64,000 nt of DNA from Acetobacter oryzifermentans (GTDB lineage Bacteria > Pseudomonadota > Alphaproteobacteria > Acetobacterales > Acetobacteraceae). The notes beneath the pieces are model-generated. The model did no database searches. It was not told the DNA's origin and was given only the letters and a program-made list of their open reading frames with translations. The DNA lies in NCBI RefSeq assembly GCF_001628715.1, contig NZ_CP011120.1, positions 1,488,001-1,552,000 of the forward strand, written 5' to 3'. Of the stretch, positions 27,882 to 38,066 are shown piece by piece. The translations under genes and the position numbers were made by a program. Position 1 is the first letter of the stretch, and each line of letters opens with the position of its first letter.

Positions 27882-28850
27882 ATGACTACCCTCGGTTTAG
27901 TCGATGCCGAACAGCGCAACATGGTGGCTTCATTTCCGGCCTTCGATCCTGAACAGGATGATTTGATGGCATTCCGCCGCGACTTGGTGGAAGGAACAAC
28001 AGCTCTTTTAAATTCCAGATCAGTTCAATATGAGGAGCGGTTGGTTCCCGGCCCTGATGACGCTCCTGATGACGCTCCTGATGACGCTCCTGATGTTCGT
28101 ATCATCTTGTTTCACCCACCTAAATCCAAAAGAACAACGTCTGCTATTCTCTATGTTCATGGTGGCGGGATGATTGCAGGTACGCCCGACATGCAGGCTG
28201 GCACGCTGGGCCGACTGGCATCTGAAACAGGCACCTTGATTGTCTCGGTTGATTATCGGCTTGCACCCGAAGCGCCTTTCCCTGGTGGCCTGGAAGACGT
28301 TTATGCTGCCCTTATATGGCTGCATGACTGTGCGGAAGAAATGGGGATTGATCCCGATCGTATCATGGTTATGGGCGATAGTGGTGGAGGTTGCCTAGCT
28401 GCCGCCACAGCCCTTCTGGCGCGTGATCGTGGCAAGGTGAAATTACACGCCCAAGTTTTAATTTACCCAATGCTTGATTTGCGCACAGGTGGCGCAGATG
28501 CACCTTCTGATGATCCTACAACTGGAGAATTTGTCTGGACACGCGCCCAAAACCAACACGCATGGTCTGCCGTGCGTGGAAAGCTGGCGGCTGATGATCC
28601 GCGGTTTGGCTATTTATCACCCGCCTTCATGCCCGATCTCTCTGGATTGCCAGCAACATTCATTATCACGGGTGCACTGGATCTGTTTCGTGATGAAGAT
28701 ATAACTTTTGCGCATCGCCTATGGAAAGCGGCCGTGCCAACAGAACTTATCGTTTATGCAAACGCAGTGCATGCCTTTGATCTGCTACCTTCTTCCCTTG
28801 GCGAACGTGTGCGCCATGATGTGTTAGAAGCTGTGCGTCGCCTGCTCTAA
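27882..28850 (+). CDS. Alpha/beta hydrolase, hormone-sensitive-lipase (HSL) type esterase
   Basis: A 322-residue esterase of family IV. The oxyanion motif is YVHGGGMIAG (about residue 92), the nucleophile elbow is GDSGGG (about residue 168), the acid is in GALDLFRDED and the His in NAVHAFD. Substrates are usually short acyl esters. ATG 27882 has a GGAGAG about 9 bases upstream. Near residues 57-70 a 12-bp tandem repeat encodes Pro-Asp-Asp-Ala three times, in a surface region before the core. It is 177 bases after the allophanate hydrolase and may be a separate unit. Confidence 0.88.
   Translation: MTTLGLVDAEQRNMVASFPAFDPEQDDLMAFRRDLVEGTTALLNSRSVQYEERLVPGPDDAPDDAPDDAPDVRIILFHPPKSKRTTSAILYVHGGGMIAGTPDMQAGTLGRLASETGTLIVSVDYRLAPEAPFPGGLEDVYAALIWLHDCAEEMGIDPDRIMVMGDSGGGCLAAATALLARDRGKVKLHAQVLIYPMLDLRTGGADAPSDDPTTGEFVWTRAQNQHAWSAVRGKLAADDPRFGYLSPAFMPDLSGLPATFIITGALDLFRDEDITFAHRLWKAAVPTELIVYANAVHAFDLLPSSLGERVRHDVLEAVRRLL
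28053..28095 (+). repeat. 12-bp in-frame tandem repeat in the esterase gene
   Basis: CCTGATGACGCT occurs three times without change (28053-28088), followed by a partial copy CCTGATG. It adds Pro-Asp-Asp-Ala units. Perfect short repeats of this sort can gain or lose copies by slippage without breaking the frame. Confidence 0.9.
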
Positions 28851-29011
28851 TGCGCACATATCTGTTATTTTGGTTTTAGAATTAGGGATAATTAGTAAAA
28901 GGAACATTCTTCCATCACTTGCAAATCTGTTACCAATTACGGACACTCCTCTTTCTCATGAAACACGCATAACTTTGTCATAATACGATAGAGAGTTGTG
29001 TTATTGAGCGC

Positions 29012-32000
29012 ATGAACATGGCAGATAAAGGGGAATTTTCGGTGGATACAGAGCATAAACAGATTTCTGAAGACACCGATCAACCCCAGCCTACCGAAAC
29101 ACCTGTACTGCAAATCGCGCTACAAGAAGCCGTAAATGCAAGCCTTTGGGAAAACAGTGTTCCCATTCTTGAAGAGCTTGCCTTCGACAACAAAACCGAT
29201 ATCGAATATCCTACTGTTGAAGTTAGCATCAGCAGTGAACCCCCGTTTCTTACGCCGCGTTCATGGATGTTGCAGCAGGTTCGGCCCCAAGAACTGCGTG
29301 TGCTGAATGACCGTGATATCACGCTTGATGGGGCATTGCTCTCTGCCCAAACTGAAGCATCCAAAGCCGTAGTAACTGTTACCGCACATGCCGGAGAGCA
29401 GGAATTAACCAGAATCACCCGTGATGTTCGTGTATTGGCACGGAATGAGTGGGGCGGCCTATGTGGTATTCCCGATATTCTTGCCGCATTTGTTTTACCG
29501 AATGACCCTGCGATAGCCCGTATTTTGCGCACTGCTTCCGATATTTTACGGCAGGCAGGGCAATCTCCTTCTCTGGAAGGGTATCAGGGCGATAAAACCA
29601 GAGTATGGGCGCAGGCACAGGCGCTTTGGTGTGCCATTTGTGGGTTAAACATCACCTATATCAACCCTCCTGCATCGTTTGTAGAACATGGGCAACGCAT
29701 TCGCCTCCCCTCTCAGGTGTATGAAGAACGGCTTGCCACCTGTCTGGATACCACTGTTCTATTTGCCGCCTGCCTTGAGGCCATAGGCCTGCGCCCCTTG
29801 ATTGTCCTTACCAAAGGGCATGCCTTTGCAGGGTTCTGGCTTTCTCAGCAGGATGCGGGGGCGTCTATTGTTCAAGACCTTCCGGGCATACGTAACCGGC
29901 TGAAACTTGATGACCTGCGGGTTTTCGAAACAACGCTGGTAACGGCGGCCCGCAAACCTGGTTTTGCAACGGCTTGTGAGCGCGGAGAAGCCAACCTGCG
30001 TGATATCGGCGATGATGATGAGGACGCATTCCGCGAAATTATCGATGTGCATCGCGCACGTCTTCGCCGCATTCGCCCACTTTCTACGCCGGGTTCTCAT
30101 ACAGATACAAATCTTGATGAAACCTCGGAAGATGCTTCCGAACAGCCGCTTTTTGAAGCTGCTCCTACCCTACGGGAAGAACGGGAGGAAGAACAGCTAC
30201 CAGATCGCCCGGCTGATCGTGTTCAGCGCTGGTGCAATCGCCTTCTTGATATGTCGGCACGCAACCGCCTGCTTAATCTACCAAAGTCTGACCGTCAGCA
30301 GATTGAAATTGATTGCCCAGAGCCAGCAGCGCTGGAAGACATGCTGGCAGACATGCGTGCTGGCGGTAACGCCAAACCTTTGCGCTTTATTTCCGCACCA
30401 GACCTGATGGATGAAGCAGACCCCCGCAACAAGGCGCTTCATCAAGGGCGCCATCATGAGGATACCGCACGCGCCTATGCTATAGAGGCTCTTACGCGGC
30501 GTGAGATTGTTGTTCCGCGCAAGAAAGAGAATCTTCAGAACGCCCTTATCGAGATTTATCGTCAAGCCAGAGCTGCCGAACAGGAAGGTGGCACAAACGT
30601 GCTCTTTCTAACCATAGGAGCTTTGGCTTGGACACCACAGGACAAGAGTAAACCTTATCTGGCGCCGCTCATTCTTGTTCCGGTTATTCTGGAACGGGCC
30701 AGCATCAAATCTCCCTTTACGCTACGCGCGCATAGCGATGAAACCCGCATAAACACAACACTGCTGGAAATGCTGCGAGCGGATTATGATATCCGCATCC
30801 CCCTACTGGAGCATGAAAATCTTCCCGAAGATGCTTCGGGGCTGGATGTGCCAAAAATTATCGAAGCGTTCCGGCTTCATCTACGCCATATTCCGGGCTG
30901 GGAAATTCGTGAACACGTTAGCCTGACAACATTAAGTTTTTCAAAGTTCTTAATGTGGAAAGACCTTCTTGAACGGCGCGACAAGCTCGCTACCAATGAT
31001 GTTGCAAGCCGCCTGTTAAATGGTGTCAAAGAAACAGAACAGGAGGGTGCAACACCACCCGTCGGATTTGATGCTTCTCAGGATCTTGATACAGCATTGG
31101 CTGAAGCCGATCTGGTTTGCCCGATGGAAGCAGATTCATCACAACTCAAGGCTGTTGCGCGTGCGGCTGCGGGCGAAAATTTTGTGCTGATTGGCCCACC
31201 CGGAACAGGTAAAAGCCAGACCATTGGCAACATTATTGCCAACACCCTTGCACAAGGCCGCACCGTGCTGTTTGTGGCCGAAAAACGCACGGCACTGGAA
31301 GTTGTGCGTAATCGGCTGGAAAAGCTGGGCATTGCTGAATTCTGTCTAGATCTGTTTTCGCCCAAAGCCAATAAAATGGGTGTGCTCCAGCAATTTCAAT
31401 CTGCTCAAGCCGCGTTGGAAGATTTTCAGCAAGAAGAATACGCACACACCAAACAAGCGCTTGATGCATTGCGCCTTGAACTGAATGCTTATGTTCATGC
31501 GCTCCACACCCCATACCGAAATGGCTGGACGCCTTACCGCGGTATTGGCATGACATTGCGTGCGCAGGAAGAAAAAATCGTACGCGTTCCTCTTGAGTGG
31601 CTTAATGCTGATACGCATTCAAAAACAGATTACGACAACCTCGTGCAGGCCGCTGAAGATCTTGCCACACTGTATGCCCGTATTGGTGATATTGTTATAT
31701 CGCCCCAATTAGCCGGGCTTGAGCAAACAGAATGGTCTCCGCTATGGGAGGCTCGGTTGCTGGATACAGTCAATGGAACACTGGCAGCCTTGGGAAAGCT
31801 CCGCAACGCGGCACATGATGTGGTCAAGGCGCTTGCGTTAGGGGCAGATAATTTATCGTTTGTGCGCCTTGGCCAGATTGATGCGCTATGTGCACATTTA
31901 TTACAGCCACATGCAGCCGGTTGGGCGTTTGGAGATACCGCTCAGAACATTTGCGATCAGGTGCTTGCTGAAAAAGAATATGTTGCCCAACACCGCGCCT

Positions 32001-35000
32001 TGACTGAAGACCTGAATACACGTTGGAAAGAAAGCGTTGGCACACTGCCTGTGTCTGACATTCTTGCTGAATGGCAGACAACAAAGGATAAATGGCTCTT
32101 AGCCCGTTCCATGGGGCAAAAATCCATCCGCAAGCGGTTGAATGATCATGCCATAGCGATGCCGGAAGATTGCGAAAGCGATCTGGAAAAGCTGGTGGAA
32201 CGCAAGACTATAGCCAGCAAGCTGGAGGAAGCACCGCACAAGGCACATATTGGTGCTCTATGGCGCGGTCTTGATACAGATTTCGATCAGATAAATCTTG
32301 TTTTTGAATGGGGCCAACGCGCCAGAAGCCAGCTTGCCGGGTGTATGACAGATACTGCCGCCCTTCTTTCAGCGCGTGCTCATCTCAAAACCTTATTGAC
32401 AGAAGGGCAAGACCTGCTGGCATCGGGCGGCAGTGTTCATACTGTAATAACGCAATATCGAGCTGCCTTTTCATCACTAGAAGCAACCCTAAAAACACTC
32501 GCCGAGTGCAGTGCCAGTAATATCAGCACCTTGGTAAACCCTAAAGCTGCTGACTGGCTCAGCGAAATCCAGGAAAAACTACAAAACTGGAAAAACTCTG
32601 CGCGTGAATTACGAGATTGGTGTGCATGGCAACGTGCCTGCCACCATGCAGCACAACTGGGCTTAACACCGCTGGTGACAGCAATTGAGCACGGTCTGGT
32701 TACGCCAGAAGATGTTCTTTCTGTTTTTGAGGCCAATTACGCCCGCTGGTGGACCATGCATGCCGTAAGTAATTCCGCATTGTTAAGCGGTTTTGTGGCG
32801 GCAACTCATGAAGGCCGTATCCTGCGTTTTCGTGAACTTGATGAAAAACTGAAAAACCTTGCCGTACGGTTGATACGCGCACGCTTGGCAGGAAAAATTC
32901 CCAGGGAAGCTGCGCGGCAGCACGATCCCGAATACAAAGTATTAACCCGCGAAATTGCAAAAAAGACACGTCATCTTCCAGTGCGCCAATTGGCAGAGAA
33001 AATGCCCAGCGCCCTGAGAACATTAACCCCATGTCTGATGATGAGCCCGCTTTCAGTTGCCCAATATCTGCCAACAGATGCAGAACCTTTCGATCTGGTG
33101 ATTTTTGATGAAGCATCCCAGATTGCAACATGGGATGCCATTGGCGCTATTGGCCGGGGGAAACAGGTTATTGTTGCGGGAGACCCCAAGCAGCTTCCGC
33201 CAACAGACTTTTTTGTGGCAGGCAGAGCTGCTGACGATGTTGCGACATCCGATGAAATGACAGACCTTGATTCCATCCTGGACGAATGTCTTGGGGCTGG
33301 TATTCCTGCCATTAGTCTGGAATGGCATTATCGGAGCCGCCATGAAAGCCTGATCGCTTTTTCCAACCAGACATATTATAGCGGCAACCTTGTTACCTTT
33401 CCCTCACCTGTTACATCTGATCAGGCTGTGTCGTTCCGTTTTGTGCCCAAAGGTGTTTACGAACCCGGACGCAACGGGTCTCACACCAATCCCGTAGAAG
33501 CACGTATGGTCGTTGCGGAAGCAGTAAAGATTATGCGTGATGGGCGTGAACGTTCGGTTGGTATTGTAACCTTTAATGGTGAACAGCAAAAACTTATTGT
33601 GGATCTTCTGGAAGCAGAAATTCGCAAAGATCCCAGCCTTGAAAGATTTACAGGTGATGCGGCACCAGAGCCTCTGCTTGTAAAAAATCTGGAAAATATT
33701 CAAGGTGAAGAGCGCGATGTTATGCTGTTCTCTCTAACGTATGGGCCGGATGTTACGGGCAAGATCTCCATGAATTTTGGGCCGCTTAACCGAGATGGTG
33801 GTGAACGGCGCCTGAATGTTGCCATCACCCGCGCCAGAGAGCAGTTGATTGTGTTCGGGTCACTCCGTGGCGATCAGATTGCAATTGAGCGGACGCGTGC
33901 CGCAGGTGTGCGTGATCTGCGCCGTTTTCTGCTATTTGCTGAACGCGGTGCAACAGCACTGGCAGGTGCACATGAAGGTTCCGTAGGCGGTTATGACAGT
34001 GTATTTGAAGTTGAAGTTGCAACCATGCTGCGCACCAAAGGCTGGAATGTTACAACGCAAGTGGGTGTATCCGGCTTCCGTATTGATCTGGGTGTGATTG
34101 ATCCTGATCTTCCCACCGCATTTCTGGCTGGTATTGAATGTGATGGTGCCACCTACCACCGAAGCGCCACTGCGCGTGATCGGGATAGATTGCGGCAGGC
34201 CGTGCTGGAAAACCTTGGTTGGAATATCCTGCGCATTTGGTCTACAGACTGGTGGACCAATGCGCCGCGTGAAGTAGAACGGATTGACCGTGCCTTGAAC
34301 GGCTTTTTGGAAGAAACCCGTAAAAAACGCGCTGAACAAGCAGAACACGATGCCGCAATGGCTGCTGCAAGCCTGAATGAAATTGTCCCCCAAATAGAGG
34401 AAATTTCAGCTCCTCCGTTGGGTACACAACAAATAGAGCCACCCCCACAAACCTCAGCCCCCGAAGTGTTGGCAATATCTGCACCACCAACGGAACCCCT
34501 TTACGCCAAGGCTCCGGCTGAGAGTGTTGCACCAACAACCGAGAAACCAGTTATTGATCCCTCACGCTTTAATCAGGAAGATTATCTTCCAACCTTAACA
34601 CAACTGATTCATCAGAGTGTGGATGAAGCAGGCGTTATACGTGAAGATGTGCTGATCCAGACACTCTCGCGCGATCATGGCTTTGCACGGGTGAACAGAG
34701 ATATCCGAGAGCGTATTCAGCGCGCTGTTCCTTCATCACTTGGCCGCACAGAAGAAAATGTTGGCGTATTCCTGTGGTCAGAGCGCCTGCCTGTTTCTGC
34801 ACGCCTGCCTTTGGCTTCATGCGCTTCAGAAAAAAATGTAGATCCTGCCAAGGTACCCCTGCCCGCTCTTGTGGATCTTGCCTGTCGCGCCATTGCGATT
34901 GATTGCCCGGATGATGAAGCCATTACGCGTATGCGCGATGCCTGCGGCATGAGCCGAATGGGGCAAGCAACACGCACGCGCTTTGCTGAAGCTTTGCAAG

Positions 35001-35044
35001 CAGCACGCCAGATAAATATCAATCAAGACGAGCCATCATTCTGA
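29012..35044 (+). CDS. DUF4011-helicase-Vsr-DUF3320 protein, probable phage-defence helicase-nuclease
   Basis: A single 2010-residue protein. After an N-terminal region comes the DUF4011 start RVQRWCNRLLDMSARNRLLNL (about 405). A superfamily 1 helicase follows: Walker A GPPGTGKSQ (about 728), Walker B FDEASQ (about 1367), GDPKQLPP (about 1391) and the late motif NVAITRAREQ (about 1602). A Vsr/DUF559-type nuclease has FRIDLGV and GIECDGATYHRS (about 1690-1715). A Pro-rich linker leads to a DUF3320 end (about 1853-1930). The same order is known from systems called hhe in a large screen of antiphage genes. It stands alone between an esterase and ssuD. Confidence 0.85.
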   Translation: MNMADKGEFSVDTEHKQISEDTDQPQPTETPVLQIALQEAVNASLWENSVPILEELAFDNKTDIEYPTVEVSISSEPPFLTPRSWMLQQVRPQELRVLNDRDITLDGALLSAQTEASKAVVTVTAHAGEQELTRITRDVRVLARNEWGGLCGIPDILAAFVLPNDPAIARILRTASDILRQAGQSPSLEGYQGDKTRVWAQAQALWCAICGLNITYINPPASFVEHGQRIRLPSQVYEERLATCLDTTVLFAACLEAIGLRPLIVLTKGHAFAGFWLSQQDAGASIVQDLPGIRNRLKLDDLRVFETTLVTAARKPGFATACERGEANLRDIGDDDEDAFREIIDVHRARLRRIRPLSTPGSHTDTNLDETSEDASEQPLFEAAPTLREEREEEQLPDRPADRVQRWCNRLLDMSARNRLLNLPKSDRQQIEIDCPEPAALEDMLADMRAGGNAKPLRFISAPDLMDEADPRNKALHQGRHHEDTARAYAIEALTRREIVVPRKKENLQNALIEIYRQARAAEQEGGTNVLFLTIGALAWTPQDKSKPYLAPLILVPVILERASIKSPFTLRAHSDETRINTTLLEMLRADYDIRIPLLEHENLPEDASGLDVPKIIEAFRLHLRHIPGWEIREHVSLTTLSFSKFLMWKDLLERRDKLATNDVASRLLNGVKETEQEGATPPVGFDASQDLDTALAEADLVCPMEADSSQLKAVARAAAGENFVLIGPPGTGKSQTIGNIIANTLAQGRTVLFVAEKRTALEVVRNRLEKLGIAEFCLDLFSPKANKMGVLQQFQSAQAALEDFQQEEYAHTKQALDALRLELNAYVHALHTPYRNGWTPYRGIGMTLRAQEEKIVRVPLEWLNADTHSKTDYDNLVQAAEDLATLYARIGDIVISPQLAGLEQTEWSPLWEARLLDTVNGTLAALGKLRNAAHDVVKALALGADNLSFVRLGQIDALCAHLLQPHAAGWAFGDTAQNICDQVLAEKEYVAQHRALTEDLNTRWKESVGTLPVSDILAEWQTTKDKWLLARSMGQKSIRKRLNDHAIAMPEDCESDLEKLVERKTIASKLEEAPHKAHIGALWRGLDTDFDQINLVFEWGQRARSQLAGCMTDTAALLSARAHLKTLLTEGQDLLASGGSVHTVITQYRAAFSSLEATLKTLAECSASNISTLVNPKAADWLSEIQEKLQNWKNSARELRDWCAWQRACHHAAQLGLTPLVTAIEHGLVTPEDVLSVFEANYARWWTMHAVSNSALLSGFVAATHEGRILRFRELDEKLKNLAVRLIRARLAGKIPREAARQHDPEYKVLTREIAKKTRHLPVRQLAEKMPSALRTLTPCLMMSPLSVAQYLPTDAEPFDLVIFDEASQIATWDAIGAIGRGKQVIVAGDPKQLPPTDFFVAGRAADDVATSDEMTDLDSILDECLGAGIPAISLEWHYRSRHESLIAFSNQTYYSGNLVTFPSPVTSDQAVSFRFVPKGVYEPGRNGSHTNPVEARMVVAEAVKIMRDGRERSVGIVTFNGEQQKLIVDLLEAEIRKDPSLERFTGDAAPEPLLVKNLENIQGEERDVMLFSLTYGPDVTGKISMNFGPLNRDGGERRLNVAITRAREQLIVFGSLRGDQIAIERTRAAGVRDLRRFLLFAERGATALAGAHEGSVGGYDSVFEVEVATMLRTKGWNVTTQVGVSGFRIDLGVIDPDLPTAFLAGIECDGATYHRSATARDRDRLRQAVLENLGWNILRIWSTDWWTNAPREVERIDRALNGFLEETRKKRAEQAEHDAAMAAASLNEIVPQIEEISAPPLGTQQIEPPPQTSAPEVLAISAPPTEPLYAKAPAESVAPTTEKPVIDPSRFNQEDYLPTLTQLIHQSVDEAGVIREDVLIQTLSRDHGFARVNRDIRERIQRAVPSSLGRTEENVGVFLWSERLPVSARLPLASCASEKNVDPAKVPLPALVDLACRAIAIDCPDDEAITRMRDACGMSRMGQATRTRFAEALQAARQININQDEPSF

Positions 35045-35075
35045 AACAGCATTACTCATGATAGCCGCCCGGCAA

Positions 35076-36239
35076 TCAGGCTGCACGGGTTGGGCGGTGA
35101 TCACCCGCAACGGTTTCACCAAAAGGCCCCATGTTGTTCAGGCTCGCCTTGCCATGCACAGAGTGTGCGGTTGGCAGATTGGGCAACACGAGTTCACCAA
35201 ACCGATAAACTTCCTCCAGATGCGGGTAGCCAGAGAAAATGAATGTATCGATACCGAGCCTACGGTATTCATCAATACGCTCGGCTACAGTATCCGGGTC
35301 TCCTACCAAGGCAGTTCCTGCCCCGCCACGCACAAGCCCCACACCCGCCCATAAGTTGGGGCTGATTTCCAGTTTGTCACGACGCCCCCCGTGCAGTGCG
35401 CTCATACGCGCCTGACCTACGGAATCCATCCGAGCAAAAACTTTCTGAGCTTTTGCAATTGTCGCATCATCCAAATGACTGATCAGGCGGTCAGCCTCGT
35501 GCCATGCTTCTTCTGCCGTTTCGCGCACGATAACATGCAAGCGAATACCAAAGGAGACCTCTCGCCCCTGTGCATGCGCTAATTTGCGCACATGGCTGAT
35601 TTTTTCGGCCACCTGTGCCGGAGGCTCACCCCATGTCAAATATTTGTCGATTGATTTGGCAGCGACATGCGTGGCTGCTTCTGATGACCCGCCAAAATAC
35701 AAAGATGGACCATTATGCTGATATGCAGGAAACAGCAGACGACCATCTTTTATTGTAAAGTGTTTTCCTCCAAAATTAACATTCTCACCACGTAGCAGGG
35801 CACGGAAGATATCAAGAAATTCATCTGTGATTTCATATCGTGTGGCATGATCGGCAAATAGCCCATCCCCCGCATTTTCAGCCGGATTACCACCTGTTAC
35901 AATATTGATCAGCAACCGCCCGTTAGAAAAACGGTCCAGCGTTGCGGTCATGCGTGCAGCCAAAGTGGGAGATAACAAGCCGGGTCTTACGGCTATCAGG
36001 TAACGCAATTGTTCTGTAATGGGCGCCAAAGCTGAGGCCACAACCCAACTATCTTCGCAACTCTGCCCGGTTGGGATTAAAACACCATAATACCCTAGTG
36101 TATCAGCCGCTTTTGCAATTTGCTGTAAGTAGGGCAAATCAACTGGTCTGCCGCCTTTTTGTGTACCCAAATAGCGACTGTCCCCATGAGTGGGCAGGAA
36201 CCAGAGCACATTGATCTTATCAGGAACTGCGAAGGACAT
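35076..36239 (-). CDS. ssuD: FMNH2-dependent alkanesulfonate monooxygenase
   Basis: A 387-residue luciferase-like monooxygenase. It splits alkanesulfonates to aldehyde and sulfite so that sulfur can be used when sulfate is scarce. SsuD marks include [17 protein letters not shown], the active-site Cys in [11 protein letters not shown] (about residue 61), [23 protein letters not shown], and [10 protein letters not shown]. The Arg-rich loop near residue 295 ([13 protein letters not shown]) is also conserved. SsuD needs reduced FMN from a partner; no ssuE or ssuABC is in the window. The start lies 2 bases after the stop of a 69-residue gene. Confidence 0.92.
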   Translation of the reverse strand: MSFAVPDKINVLWFLPTHGDSRYLGTQKGGRPVDLPYLQQIAKAADTLGYYGVLIPTGQSCEDSWVVASALAPITEQLRYLIAVRPGLLSPTLAARMTATLDRFSNGRLLINIVTGGNPAENAGDGLFADHATRYEITDEFLDIFRALLRGENVNFGGKHFTIKDGRLLFPAYQHNGPSLYFGGSSEAATHVAAKSIDKYLTWGEPPAQVAEKISHVRKLAHAQGREVSFGIRLHVIVRETAEEAWHEADRLISHLDDATIAKAQKVFARMDSVGQARMSALHGGRRDKLEISPNLWAGVGLVRGGAGTALVGDPDTVAERIDEYRRLGIDTFIFSGYPHLEEVYRFGELVLPNLPTAHSVHGKASLNNMGPFGETVAGDHRPTRAA

Positions 36240-36241
36240 GA

Positions 36242-36451
36242 TTAGGATACCTTGAAAAATGTTTCTTGGGGGACAAGCGGTTCAGCCGGAGCCTTGAGTG
36301 CGTAAGGTGCGCGATAACGGCCACGCTGCTGCACAGTCGTCGTTATCAGGCCAATAACGTCACGCGCTGTTTCAAACGTGTGGTAGTGGCGCAGGTTGAT
36401 GTCATCAATCCGTGGAGAAAAACCCTGAGAGGAACGTACTTGATATGTCAT
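36242..36451 (-). CDS. Small protein of unknown function upstream of ssuD (69 aa)
   Basis: I do not recognise this protein. It starts at the ATG at 36451, with CGAGG 5-9 bases upstream; a longer open frame reaches 36523 but has no better start. The sequence is hydrophilic, without signal or membrane segment, with a middle helix ([17 protein letters not shown]) and a Pro-rich end ([14 protein letters not shown]). The 2-base gap to ssuD indicates co-translation. Its good ribosome-binding site and tight linkage argue that it is real; a role in sulfonate use is inferred only from position. Confidence 0.6.
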   Translation of the reverse strand: MTYQVRSSQGFSPRIDDINLRHYHTFETARDVIGLITTTVQQRGRYRAPYALKAPAEPLVPQETFFKVS

Positions 36452-36882
36452 TACGACCTCGTTGCTTATTATATAATAACTACTCCAAATGCGTATTCCG
36501 CACACCAACACGCTAACGACCACAAAAAATGAGTCAATAAAATTATCACTATTATATATAGTTTTATATGTGTTTTTAGGCTTGAAACAATGAATTTTCT
36601 ACCAAAAATTGCTTTCTAATTTTTGTTATTATGTTGTTTTTAAAAAATATATTCTTATATAAACAACAAATTTTTATAGTGCATTATGGAAGGAACACTT
36701 TTTGATAACATACGCAAATAAGCGCCTAATATAGGTTTTAAAATGCCCTCTTTCTGTGAATCGAAGTTGATCTGATCGGTTTATAACATTTCCGAGCCAA
36801 AATTCTCTCATTGACATATATATTCACGTCATAAATGTTGTATATCATTACCACCTTATGAAAATGGTGAAATATATATTCC
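36452..36882. promoter_or_regulatory. AT-rich divergent control region of the sulfur genes
   Basis: No gene is seen in these 431 bases. The region is far richer in A and T than the genes on either side and has many A and T runs, so it may be curved DNA. It must hold the promoters of the ssuD pair (minus) and of the SfnB-like gene (plus). A TTGACA at 36811-36816 is a possible -35 box, but no convincing -10 at the right distance follows. Confidence 0.5.
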
Positions 36883-38034
36883 ATGCCGATTGATCTACAG
36901 ACCGAGCACGATGCCATTGATGCAGCCACGCATCTCAAACAGCAGTTTGCCGCACGGGCAGCTCATCATGATCGCACTGGAGTTTTTGCTCAGGAAAATA
37001 TTGATGATCTACGTCAGGCAGGGCTGCTGTCTTTACGTATATCTACACCACAGCGCCCTACTCCATTCACTCTAGGCGTTGTGCAGGATATTGTTGGACA
37101 GATTGCTCAGGGTGATGCTTCTACGGCGTTGGTTATGGTCAATCATTACATGGTGCGTGCCGCCATTGCTCATCATGAATTTGGATCTGGCAACACGGCC
37201 TGCTGGATAGAAGATGAACAACATGATCAATTACTGAACATCCTGCTAGCGGAACCAGATCTTGGGTCTATATCTCAGGGTGGACTGCCCAGCACAGTTG
37301 CCACTCGTACAACAACCGGATGGATTTTAACTGGGCGCAAGGCATATGTAACAGGCATTCCCGGTTTATCTTGGCTTTTGGTACGCGCCCGCACGAGTGA
37401 TGATCCTGCGCAGGTTGGCACATTTATTGTGCCCGCCAAGGCAGATGGTATCCATGTTCTTGAAAACTGGGATCACATCGGTATGCGTGCCAGCAATAGC
37501 CATGAAATCACGTTTACAGATGTTACCCTGCCCCCTGATGCTGCTCTGGAACTTTATGCGCCTGATACACCCCCCGCAGGGCGCAATACCCTCGTTATAT
37601 GGAATACTGGCCTCTTGGGTGCTTTGTATAATGGCATCGCAACATCTGCTCTGGCATGGTTTTGTGAGTTCCTGAAAAACCGTGTTCCATCCAATCTAGG
37701 AGCGCCGCTGGCAACATTACCTTCAATGCGCGATGCAGTAGGTGGATTTACCATTACATTGCACATGGATGCCATGCTGTTACGGCTTTACGCCACAGAT
37801 GTAGAAGCTATGCGCCCACCCCATGAACTGAAGGCCCATGCCGCGGTTATAAAGACGCGTGTTGTTGATGCTGCGGCTGACTTTACATCCGCTTTACTTG
37901 GCTTGGCAGGTAATGCTGGGTTATCGGCCCATAACCCGTTAGAGCGTGCTCATCGCGATGCGCTATGTGGGCGTATTCATGCACCACATGCAGAATTACT
38001 CAGGCGAATTGCGGGCCAGAAGGCTCTTTCATAA
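36883..38034 (+). CDS. Acyl-CoA dehydrogenase-fold flavoprotein, SfnB/DszC-like
   Basis: A 383-residue flavoprotein of the acyl-CoA dehydrogenase fold. Segments include FAQENIDDLRQAGLLSL, a GDASTALVMVNHYM helix, TTGWILTGRKAYVTGIPG, and DHIGMRASNSHEITFTDV. These fit the SfnB/DszC branch, whose members take part in sulfone or thiophene desulfurisation and sulfur-starvation metabolism rather than fatty acid oxidation. The divergent ssuD supports a sulfur role. The upstream GGTGA is a weak ribosome-binding site. The exact substrate is unknown. Confidence 0.75.
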   Translation: MPIDLQTEHDAIDAATHLKQQFAARAAHHDRTGVFAQENIDDLRQAGLLSLRISTPQRPTPFTLGVVQDIVGQIAQGDASTALVMVNHYMVRAAIAHHEFGSGNTACWIEDEQHDQLLNILLAEPDLGSISQGGLPSTVATRTTTGWILTGRKAYVTGIPGLSWLLVRARTSDDPAQVGTFIVPAKADGIHVLENWDHIGMRASNSHEITFTDVTLPPDAALELYAPDTPPAGRNTLVIWNTGLLGALYNGIATSALAWFCEFLKNRVPSNLGAPLATLPSMRDAVGGFTITLHMDAMLLRLYATDVEAMRPPHELKAHAAVIKTRVVDAAADFTSALLGLAGNAGLSAHNPLERAHRDALCGRIHAPHAELLRRIAGQKALS

Positions 38035-38066
38035 ATTCAGAAACATTTCTTGCTACTGGAAAAATC

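Noticed and set aside
28053..28095. CRISPR-like repeat array
   Set aside because: The units are 12 bp, directly adjacent without spacers, and in frame inside a coding gene. It is a simple tandem repeat.
29012..35044. Multi-gene restriction or BREX-like island
   Set aside because: No methylase, PglZ, Lon or other defence partner is present on either side; the helicase-nuclease stands alone in this window.
36811..36840. Sigma70 promoter with TTGACA before the SfnB-like gene
   Set aside because: The -35 box is good, but no fitting -10 box occurs at 16-18 bases, so it is noted only as a possible element in the intergenic region.
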